Assembly (NCBI GenBank): GCA_019614645.1
Contig: JABWDB010000001.1
Location: 30,373,501 to 30,437,500 of the forward strand
Length of the DNA: 64,000 bases
Direction of reading: 5' to 3'
DNA from: Stratiolaelaps scimitus
Lineage: Eukaryota > Arthropoda > Arachnida > Mesostigmata > Laelapidae
Shown here: piece by piece, positions 11,469 to 23,400 of the stretch
Layout: each line of letters begins with the position of its first letter
How positions within the stretch are numbered: the first letter of the stretch is position 1
Notes under the pieces: generated by a model
Told to the model about the DNA's origin: nothing
The model's database searches: none
The model's input: the letters and a program-made list of their open reading frames with translations, nothing else
Program-made: the position numbers and the translations under genes

Positions 11469-14400
11469 GTAAGAGAATTAGCATGGCCTTAAATTCTACC
11501 CGTTTTTTTCTCAGGTTTCCTTAGTGTTTCTTTAACGATAGCTCTTTAAGCGACAACCACCTTGTGTAGGGCCGTGCGTTGCGCACCAAACAATGTGACA
11601 CACCAAACATGCGGTGCGTAACCAACGGCAGGCATGTTGACACATCTCAGTTTGGCGGGGTCTCGGGGTCTTGTTTGGTCGTTTGGCCCGAGCTGATCAT
11701 CCGAGATCGCCGCCGCTGGATGACGGCAAAGCAAACACTGGTCAAAGCCTCGGAATGACAGCGAATGAGGGAGTAACACAGTATAACTCGAGCAATAGAG
11801 CTCGCGTGAACGAACGATGTCTACGAGACGATGCACGAGAACGACTAACGTCTGTCGACCCACCCACAGCAGCTCGACCGATTGGGTGATACTTGTAACT
11901 TGCCTCTTTCTCGCCGGTGTCTCGTGATCTATGCGCGCCACTCTCATCACTGCCCAGTCCAGATTCTCGCTGTGAAAATTCGCTCTCGACAGCGAGCCAG
12001 GACCCTGTACCATGCGTGTCATCTACGCCGGCCCAATGTTGTCGCCAGACCCAGCGCTGCCCTTGGTCGCGAGTACAACATTTAGAGTGAGCGATCTCGG
12101 AACATTGCTTGTTTACCTGAGTCGGGCGCGTTTCCCTCACTGGCTATACCCTTAGTGTGCAAAGCACTGCATGGATATGCGGAAAGCTTTTGACGCTCTG
12201 TGCAGTGACCCGACCTCCGCGAAGCACTACCGACCGGTAGGCAGGCAGGGACCCAGCCACGTTATGCGGTAAAGTGGAGATGGCGGTCACACCAAATAGC
12301 GCACATTGTCAGCCCGTGTGCAACAATTGTTGTGCACCGTAACATTACGCGCAACAAAGAGTCGAACGAACGATAACGAGGAAAAGATCGAGAAAGAAGA
12401 GAGGAGGGGTAATAGAGTCTTCTCGCCAGTCTTCTGTTTTTGAGGTCATTCGAGTGCAGCAGCGTAGGAGACCGAAGAACGACAGCTGAGTTCAATTGCC
12501 CTATTACAATGAAACGGTGCCAAGCGTCGACTTTCCACCGACGGCAAAATTGCACAACTGGACTCAACGAAGCAGACGCAATCCTCGGAAGCCGATTGCG
12601 GCTACATTAGGTTTTCCTCTGGAGACTACCATGAGCTAAATTAGACTACGTCAGTTGCGTCCGAATAATTTAAAAACAATTTTATATTTGACAACTATGG
12701 TATAGGGAGCTATCTGTTGTTAGAAGCCTGTTTACACTGCGTAGGGGTGGAGTACCCAAACAGTCTTGTTGTATATGTATTCAATATGCCTTTGTAATTG
12801 CAGCACCGAATCCTCACGAGGCCAGAGATTGGTGTGACGCTGCAATTCGCTTCGGTTGCACTTTTTTCTCGCTGGACGACAGGCGATACATCCTTAGGAA
12901 ATTGGTATTCGTCGACTAACGACAGTTTGAGAGTAGAAGCCAATGTATCGCAAACTGTGTCAGTGATGGACAATGCCCTCTTGAGAATCGTCTCCCAGAG
13001 AATCTCTCTCGGCAGGTTCATCGGTGGTGGTGGTAGCAGCATCGAGACGCATATTCCTTCCTGTGCTGAATCGCCCGTATGCCACGTGAAAGGTTTTACG
13101 ATGGTATATGGAAGGCTTACCACGTGACACAAAGCATACCCATCGCTAGGCGAACTGAATAGAAGGGAACTAATTTCACAACTGCAAGTGAACTATTATC
13201 GTCCAACTCCTTCCACCGTATTTTTGATTAATTGGCCAGATATCAGCGGACGACTTTAAAACTGGAAATGATTACCCATACAGATGGGTGGATTAATTGC
13301 CTTTACTAGATATCTACATAGTTGCATAAACATCGACGACCGAATAGGCCGGTAAGAGGTGCCAGAGAATTAGAACGATGATAATCACCAAAATGTATTA
13401 GAGTGTCACCCTAACTGTTATTCGCCTTCTCTTAACGGCTAAGTCTTTCGCTGTAAAAGGCCAGAGGCCGCAGGTTCGAGTCCCGCTGCGTGACATATAA
13501 GAGAACTTGAACTGCATTATAAAATTGCAGTTCCTTTAATCAACCGAAGCGCGTTACCTTTACCTTTTGTAACTGTCGCCTGCCGCTTGTTTGCGCTCAG
13601 ATCAGAAAGACGATTTTTACAACCGATAGCAAATTTTTTGTTCTCAGGTTAATGTATGGTATATACGACCCACTACGTCGAGTACAACTATTATCTGCAC
13701 TCAACACACGTCTTATCAAAGGCACACTGGAGGGCATTTCATTTTGGATGGGTTTGCATAGAGCTCACATCAACGGGGATACTGGTGAGGCCCTGATGAC
13801 GATCACGGCACCTGTCTATGATTATCTGATTAGGCATACATCGATATAGATTTATAATTGACCATGCCATATATCTGTCAATCAATCAGTGGTTGTTTAG
13901 CACATCTTTCAAGTATGTGCCTGAGAGAGATGCTGGATTCGGCCAGCATGACCGATAGTCGCTTCTAATAGTTAGGGTACCGGGAACCGCTGCCTACTTT
14001 CAACGTTCTGAACAGCTTGAACCGCATACAGTACTATAATTGACTGCCATAGAAATCATGGAATGATTCGCAGAGGTATAGTTATCACTAAGAACATCGT
14101 GTCTCAAGATCTTATCAGCGAGCCATTTTTACTTGAAGATCGTTCTCAGTTTAGGCCTAGTTTCTATTGTCGCGAGATCTCTCCTTCGACAAGCCAACAT
14201 TCAAGCTGCCATAGAGTTCAATGGTGGTGGATGAGCAACGCATAAATCAGCCTCCTGGACGTTTGTGAAGATGATCGAGGTAGACGACAATCGGACGTTC
14301 CGAACGCCGTTAGGCGATTTGTATCTATTTGGTGGGAGATGCCATCCGAGAGAGAGACAGAGAGAGGTTAAATACAGCAAGCGCAGTGCTACGCATCTTC

Positions 14401-17400
14401 ATGCTACACAGCGATATCTACAAACTCTGGGTGATTGTCCGCGCGACACGAGATCCGAGTCTTCGATGGCTGGTCTGCGTGCATTCGCGACGCCATTAAG
14501 ATCGAGTGCGACCGGCCGACCGAGCCACCCGGCAATTGTAGGTCGCAGCAAAGCCCACATCGGCTGCGTGTCTGTGTGCGCGTGTAGATCTTTACAGGGT
14601 TCGCGCATCGCCCAGCGCCTCACTACCTACCACGGGCTCTTCTGAGCACATCAAGCCGCACCATCGCCGCCTCATGCAACCGCGACGGCCGCAAGGCGTA
14701 GTACCTCTGAATGGTCGGGTCAGTGCTATTTAGGAGATCTTGAGAGATGGAAGAGGGAAGACGTCCCTGGTAGATGTGGTAAGATTGTTGTATAACAACA
14801 TCCTTGTAATGGTTATGAACTTGTTCAGAGCCGCAGATCGCACAGCTGTTTGACTCCGGCCTGAGCACAAGGATGTGCAGGTGTCTATAATAGATAGGCT
14901 GGGAGGTGGTCCTTGTCAATGGAGTATATGTGACGCCTTCTTGAGCTGAACGCTGGGCGTCTACCGGGTGGGTATCATTGCTTTTAGGTGGGATCATTAG
15001 AATGGCCAAGGTGTGAAGTCTTGCGGTGCTCGGGATGCACTGTAGTGATATGTGTATATCAAAGTGATATGTTTATATCCTATTTCTAGCCAGCGTCTCT
15101 GAGACGAGCAACCAATTTGCCTAATCTGCTAATCTGTTTACGTGCAAAGTGAGCCCTGTGACAGCAGGTTGAGTGTACACTATGCGTGAAGCATCGTATT
15201 TACATATGAATGATGCCGAGAAGCGTAATGTAAAAACTTTGAGGCAAATCAGCGAGGAGAATTCAGTTAGTCCAAATGGCGGACGTTGTGTCCTATGAAT
15301 TTAGAAAACACATTTTCCTTAGGCTAAGCATTCAATCCAATACTGTACGCAAGATTCTACCAGAGATCAAATCTACGATCATATCAAATTAAGAAAATCG
15401 AAACAGTATAAGCTCAATAGCCGATTATGTTTGGGCCCGCTGGACATGTTGGGTGTTGTCCACACTCACAGTGCAAAGTTCGAAGTATCTCGGCGCCTCG
15501 GCTGACCCTACTGTGTGCCCTATGAAAACATCACGTTTTCTGGTGATAACATTTACAACTCAAGGCTTTTTTCTATCCAACTTCAGAGGCATTCTCGAAA
15601 TGCCCCATGTTGCTGTGAATAGCAATTTGTTACGATGATCGTCCAGGGTTGCTGTGGGTGCGTGTTTTACTTCGCCGTTACAAAGTAGAGACATTCTTCG
15701 GGAGCAGGGTCCATAAAGCAGGGGAAGATCGACTCATTTTTGGTGAGGCTTGCCAGAGGACGACTTCATATATTTTTGCAAAGGTCAATTTTTTTGGCCA
15801 TCAATAATAATGATTGCAAGCAAGGTTCGGCTGTCGTCAAATGTTCCAAGTTTGTGTTATCTACGCAATTTACCACCCTTAATATAATAGTAACGGCATT
15901 CGGATATTTATTTTCTGTTACAGCTGACTGCCGCCTGATGAGGATTATATTATTAATTTGTCTCCAGTTGTATGTTCAAGATGACCTCATATAGCGTTCG
16001 GAAATATTGCAAGCACGATCGTAATGTTCGGGAATCTTACGGAGATTTGCTCTTTCTGTACATATTTAATTATACGTACAATAGAAAAATAATCTGTTCA
16101 GTGTTAAATGGAACGGCCGGGCCATAGGACAACAATATTCTAGCTAGAGTATTTTATTTTATTTTCATCATATAGCCATATAACAACCTGTAACACAGGA
16201 AATATCCTCTAGCGGCAGCGGTTCTCTTGAACAGTAGGTCCGTGACCCATTTTGCTTGCCTTCAGAAGTATTCGATCAGATGCGCCCTCTGCGATCAGAC
16301 AGACGATGGCTAGGAAGCACTGCATGTGCTCGTCCCCCTATAAACTAAAGCTCTCAGCCTGTTCGATCTGGCAGGTTCTCGAAGAGCTCCTTCTTCTATG
16401 CTAGCCTATGTATAGAAGCCCTCACACTTTTTATATCGATTTTTTTTTGTATTTGTGTTGTGAATGCCCTGCCCATAAAATCTCTGTCGAAGCGGTAACT
16501 CCTCTCAGACCCTCTTAGGCTAAAGCCGCCTCCCCCCATTTCAGTATTTCGGTCTTTGACGATCAGAGACACGCGCTCGTTGTTCACAGCGCTCTGGTCG
16601 CTGTTATTGTCACTGCCGGTCTCTCGAAGCAAACTTTCTAGCGGGCTGTTGGAACCGCCTCGAGTATTATCTATCTCGAAACATGCTATGCTATGCTGAT
16701 CACGAAAACCGAATTGGGTTTTTACTTAGGTACAAATAGACCCCCTGGCTATATTCAATGATCTAGATGGTATTATCGAGACGTGTGTGACAATGTCTGC
16801 TAAGTCTGACCGGACAACTAACGATGTTTTCACAGAAGTAGTAATAACACTGTTTCCAAGTTTTTGGATTTTCTTCGGGTCGTTTGTCTAACAAAATTTC
16901 CTTTTGTGCTGATTCGATTTCTTGTCATATAAATTATATAAAAAATAACATTTATTCAAACATACAATAATGAGGAATTATTTCTAGGGATTATTGGGTG
17001 GGGGGGGGATTAGCTGGGACCGGGGCTGAGGCCGATATTGTCCCGAGGAAGGCGATGGCATTTCCTCTCTGCCTCACAGCGAGGGACAGGCGTTGCAGAA
17101 GGAAAGATCCTGCGCGCTTTTCCCCGGTGGCGCGGATCAGCCTATGGTAGGGCCCTTCGAGGAAGTTCGCAATGAGGGACCTGTGCCCGCCTAAGGTCTC
17201 AAAAGCAAGGGGGGGAAAAGGTGGGTTGCCTGGACTGCGGCGCACTCCCGTAGCCGTAATTATATATATGATTTAGTGAAGGATCGCATCGGCTAGAGTA
17301 GTCACTATACGTCGAGTTTACTGGTGTCTGACTAATAGTATTAAGGTCGGCTGCAAAAGCCGACCGCTTCTAAACCGCTACGTTTGAACAAAATGGAATG

Positions 17401-20400
17401 TGTTAAGCAAGTTCTTTTTGTAAACTCGAGCCTGATATGATCGGTCTCCGAGTGGCCTGTCATCTAATAGCTATGAGAGTTTAAAAACCGGCAATTGAGG
17501 CAGCCTAATACGTCAAATGAGTGTAACATGACTCAGCAAATATATAATATTTATTCCCAGTTTGTAGTCAGGTTTATTAGGTCAATTTTGGGACGTTTAT
17601 TAAATGCATCATACACCATCGGTCATGTGATCGAAACAGAATTTACATCAGTGGCAATTCTGCATGCATACTTTGAGTACAGACGTCAATTGTACTAATA
17701 ATAGTAACAATAATTTTTGCATTTTATCTAAATGTCGAAAGGAAAAAATACCGCAGTATGAATGAGTGACCTCAAAGAATATCCTATTTTCCACCGGCCA
17801 TATCGTGTCAGCGTTTTCGGAATCGTTCTTGTTCTACAAACCCTACCACGAGCTGTCGTTGTGTTGAGTTGGATCGACATTAATTTCGGTTCATTTCGCG
17901 TGACTTCGTTCGTAGATTAGGCGACCTTCAGCCTTCCATCGAATCTTACAGCTCCTTAGAAATCAGGATGATACCTTAGCTTAGCTTTATCCAACACTCC
18001 TTCTAGTGGAACGCACTTCCAGAGAGAAAGAGAGACCTCAGGGCGAAATAGTTTGAACATCAACGTTAGCCAACCTTCACTAAACTCGTTTACAGCAATT
18101 AGAATCGCTTACAATGTTTTTGCCTTCGAGAGGTATATATTCATCAATATTGACAATAGATAATAGTGATTGTCTTCATTTTTACATTTCTAGCCGCAGA
18201 GGTGACTCAACATTGTTCATGTTGCCATTGATTTTACTTCACGAATCTCTATTTCGAGCGATTGGTAACTTTCCTATTTTCATTACGCCTCCGTTTCAGC
18301 CACCTCCTATTGGGTGACCATCGATGGCGGGCCATCCGGAGTGTACATGAATCACACAAGAGTTACATATCTGCATGGACATATGGGACTATTTCGCATG
18401 TGCCGTTCGGTTATACGCCACTCGAGGATTGATGGCCGACTCTCCTCCGAAGGGATTCAAGGTGAGGCCGTCTTTGACAACACAATACACTGGGTACGAC
18501 CAACTCCCTAAAGTGTTTCGGCAATGCAACACATCGCTGACTGCTCATGACATGAATAACTGTCTCCGTTTCATCGTAAAAAGACGTATTCATAAGTGTG
18601 TGGCTGTACGGATGAGAAACATTATGTCTACTCTGCCTTTTGGACTTCTGGATAGCGTGGGGAGATGAGGTAGAACGTTTCTCGTTTTGAATCGTCCGAC
18701 GATAACCTGAAATATTGATTCCTTATTGCGATAAATGATCAGATATGCTTTGAGGCAAAAATGCGCTATAATAAACGCTGTACATTTAGGTTCGGCTGAT
18801 TGTTATATGAAAATAATTGAACCATAATCACGAATTGAATTATAGAATATCCAGGAAACATAAATAAGGATAACTTTCTTTTTGTCGTTTCTGGACATGA
18901 GATTGACGAAATGGTTCGTTATCTAATACGAAAAACTCTAGTTATCATCAACAATAGTCATCATTGCCCTATCAAGCCTCACAACTGACGGGTGTAATTA
19001 ACCTCAAGCTTTACTTGCAAAACGCAAACTGTGGACGCAGCAGCGAATAATTCTAACCTTTTCATGTTAGTCGGTCATAATCATATATTAATTTGATTTA
19101 CTCAAACAGGTCACTAGTGAACACTGAGAGGAATGTGTATATATATGTTGTGTATATATCAGTATTCAATCAGCATCTGAGGTCGAAGTGTGCCTCCCTG
19201 TGGCGTCTATGGGAAGTGTTTCCTTACAAAATAGCCTACGTCTGCTGGGTTTACATTGGACCTATGTCAGTTTGTAGGGAAACACGTCACATGCATAGGA
19301 GACCACTCGTCCAATATGTACAATAGCAAAGGATTCCTAGTTCGGTTGAACCTTTGGAGTCATTCGAGACTTTACTTAAACAAGCTTAACTGTTTCGCGT
19401 GTAGACTGCTACACAAAGTGTTGTTATAAGGCAGTGCTTTCTCACCCTTAGGCTGTACGGACGTTAACGGCGAGCTATTTGGCAAGGTACACATGCCGAC
19501 CGAAATTCATAAACGAGTATATATATATATATATATAGTACTTATACAGGCTGTGCTTCGTCGAGGACAACTCGTGCCTGTTTCTGTTACTATGCCGATA
19601 ATCGTCTACTTAGCGATGTGCAGAAGGAAACAGTCTATTAGATCTTCATGGTTTTGTAAATTCCACTTCGCGACAAGTGCGCTAAATGAATAAAGCCTCC
19701 TCGATGCTTGGCAAAATAAAACAGTCACAGCTCACTACAACAGAGACACTCATGCGAGGCCTCCCTTTTCTTTAGAGAACTTTGGAAATTCCCTGTCTAA
19801 AACTCCGTCCAAACGATTTACTTTTGACGTCCCGATCTGCGTATCGTAACTATTTTTACTCCAGAAATTTTACGTTGCCGCTTCCAGCGCTAAATTTGAC
19901 TTTAGCGCTGAAAACGGATGTGCTGTGGTGGTTTTCAATGATCACACGAAGTCTGCCCAAACCAGAACGGTGCGTCCAGCAACAAAAATCATTTACTTCA
20001 CCCACAGGTAAACAAATGGTATTACCTGCTCGAAGTGGTCAACTTACCCCACAAACATGATGAAATATATTTATATGCAAATACCGAATGCGATTATATG
20101 TGTAAGGAATACTTACACGACCGAGTGGACTGGCTCGTTTACCTGCTTTTTACCTCGTATTCGTTAACTATGCTGCAATTACGTCTTGCGCGTTACGACT
20201 CTGCACAAATGATGGTCGGAAGGATCGAGAACCCTCCCCTCGGTTGATTGTGCTGCTCGTGGGGTTCCGACAACGCTGGTGTATGAGAAGAGTCTGTAAA
20301 GCAGCCGAAGAAAAAGAAAGTGATTGCTGGAAAAAACCAGAAACTTTCGACATAACCTATTTCCAGCCGTTTTTGTCTGATTCATAATTATCTACAACAT

Positions 20401-23400
20401 TTACCGAACGATCGTTTCTATATATATATATATATATATTATGGCCGTTAATGCACACCCCATGCATGCACGGGTCTTCAAATAACTCCCAGGAGGCGTG
20501 TGATGGTTCCGGCGAAGCATGCTGCTGTTGGCAGCATGACGGGAAGTATCGTATTATCTACTGGATAGTTCGGCGATGTTATTCTATAATAGAATCGTGT
20601 GGTAGATAATTTGATTTTAGCTCAATATTACAGCTGTGTAGCATGTAGAGTCAGAGGGACCAGACCTAGCCGGGATTGCTAACGAGACTTCGCCATGGTG
20701 GAACGAAGCCCCCCAACACTAACTAACTCCGAATCGGTGCCAATATCTATCAGCTTATGTGACATGCAAACGAGAGATCACCAACGACAGGCGACACCTT
20801 GGACCAAAGGAGCTTACTGATTTCTCACGCTGCTGATGTCGGCGTGTGATATATATCGTTCATATCGCGCAAATCTGGGCAGCGTTTGACGTATATCGTT
20901 TGCACCTGTTTCCAGAGGAGTGTCGCTACTTCTATGTGAACCCGAACAAGGCCGAATACAATACAGACGCGATGCTGGATCGGACGATACTTGGTAAGAT
21001 CGCCATTTATATAAGAGAGGCATCATAAGAATGAGGGGGATATTGTAACTATTACAAATGCCTCTTGGAATTCGATATTTCGTTTAGTTAATTCAATTTT
21101 GGTAAGTGGTTCTAAATTGTTAATGAGAATATATTAATTTACTATTTATTGCCAAAAAAACGCCTGTGCGAACAATGTCATGATGTAAGATGTAGCATAA
21201 CCTGTAGAATATACGATGAGAAGATCATTTGTTCAATCGGCGTTCTTCAATAGGCGTAATTATTATCACGTTTTACGTATTGTAGTGGTCACATCTTTGC
21301 AACGCACCCTGCATCTCGCTTGGCACACATTATGATATACATATGTTGCTGACAGCTTGACAAGAAGTTATCTCATCACAAAAATAATTTCACTAACGCG
21401 CGACTGCTGTTGCTGCTGTCTTGATTACTTATATGATGTATTTCACCATAGTTATCATTAGCGCCATTATGCAAATCGATACAGGAGTATATTTGGTTAT
21501 TTTCATCATTTATGAGCGACGGGCCGAAAAATATTCCCATCACAAAAAGTCGGAACAAGTTATTGTACCGCTGCATATCGACACCTCGCTCGAACTCTGA
21601 TCTCAACAGCATTACGCATGATTATGCACCTTTTGTCGTTCACTGTCGAAATTTGGACAAGCACTCCACACGATGGGGATGCTGCTGCATCTAGAGCAGC
21701 ATTCTGAAGGGCGCTGTTTCGTAGGCCAATCGCGCGAACGCCAAGCGCCGTCTAGAACCGTACATCGTATGGTGCATAAGCTATTGCTATGAGTAAAACA
21801 AAATATATGTCGTTCGTACGTTTACCTTATAGTGGAAGTACTACAACGGGCTCTGCTTGCTGTTACTACTGACTTTCAGAGTACACACGATCACAGATCG
21901 CGTTCACATGCATCAGTATCTTCCTAATTGTAATGGCCATAGCGTTTTCGATGTATACGTTCACCCAACAGCGGTACATGTTCAAGAGGCTCGCTGGAGG
22001 CGTCCATTTTATCACGGGTAAGTGTTGAAATAGGTCGTACTTGCAATAGCTAACTACTACCTATATGTTTTTCTAAAATGTATGCCTCATGGAGAACAAA
22101 TACTAGTTACGCTCTGTCGATACGTCCGGAGCAGGCAGTGCAGGACTCGACATCAATGAGTGAATGTTGCTTTCGACGAGGCCCCTAACTACCAACAGGT
22201 AACCATGCCAAATCTCTCCTTACGCCCTCCGCGTGACTGGATCTTCACGTAGTCGAAAGACGACTACTACAGCCACTACGAATTCAACGAAGTGGTGGCG
22301 GGAGGGTGTCTATCGCCTCAGCTGATTGTGTTTCCGGGCTTGAAGCAGCGTCATTCGGTTAGTCTGTCCGTGGTGTCTCGCACGCCGGACCTTCTTTATC
22401 TCTCAGATTTTCTGAGAATCCTCTCCGCAACGTTCTCTTCTTGTTTCCACTGCTCTTTGGACTCTCGCTGGGAAGACCACACCTCCCAAAAGCTAGTGAG
22501 GCGTACGGTCACCGACCTCGTCTGCGGCGCACTAGCCGAAACAAAGCGAAGAGGGGCAGTGGCTGCTGGTATTGGAGGCTTCGTCAAATTCCTATTTTCC
22601 TGCTTATCCATTGTTAGACAGATTAGACCCTTCCCCTAGAAGTATTTTACTGAGAATTGCTCGATCCTCAAATCTGTATACAAAGTGACGATAGTCGTTT
22701 TTTTATCTTTTGATTATGGCTTAGGCAGCCTGGTAGGTAACGAAGAGTTTAATTAGAGAGGTAACGGAGAGGTAACGAAGAGTTATAATAATAATAATAA
22801 TATTTATTTTTTCAAGTATATATTTATTATAATATATTAAACGTTACAATAGGTCGGAATTTCTAGGGATTATGGGGGTGGGGGGGGGGGGGGGGGTGAG
22901 GACGACAACGTCCCGAGGAAGGCGATGGCATTGCCTCTCTGCACAGCCTTTTTTCAAGTTGTAACACACTGAGATGGTCCTGCCAAAGGCTTGAGTGTTA
23001 ACTGAGACCTTAAAATTTCCGGGCTGATTCACAGCCGATATTTAACGCCCACGATACGACTGCTTTCGGCGGTTGCTTGATAAGGACTCCCTTTAAATGT
23101 AAATGTGCAACGGCGGAGATCGAACTCGTGCACCTACGTGTCTCCTCCGATTGCAAAGCGCACGCGAATGCACCACCAGGCCACCGGGCTCGACAACTGG
23201 GACCTTGACTGAGTGCTTTCTCCCATGATTTTTCAGTCGGGCCACCCCATCCGAACGGCAGAATAGCACTACTACTAATGGTTTCACCGCTTTTCATTTC
23301 TCAATATCGTTTCGTTTATACTTTCTCAGCCACACTGAGAGACGTGCGTGTAGCCGGCTGGGTATATAACGCTAACATGAATGTCCATAAACGGATCAGC

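Larger units (their letters stand above)
11469..18299. other. Intron 1 of the claudin-like gene (6.8 kb)
   Basis: Holds a SINE family B element (13425-13570), a possible LINE remnant (14623-15009, minus) and a LINE 3' end (16920-17245, minus). Open frames at 11546-12140 (both strands), 12710-13132 (minus) and 14265-14645 (plus) show no recognisable domain. They are most likely chance frames in moderately GC-rich DNA. Confidence 0.65.

Noticed and set aside
13465..13490. Possible tRNA gene at the B-box GGTTCGAGTCC
   Set aside because: No acceptor stem, anticodon arm or D arm could be folded around it, and its tail recurs elsewhere in the window, so it is a SINE.
18375..18668. 97-codon plus-strand frame
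   Set aside because: It overlaps claudin-like exon 2 in another frame and shows no family resemblance; the exon 2 frame joins properly with its neighbours.
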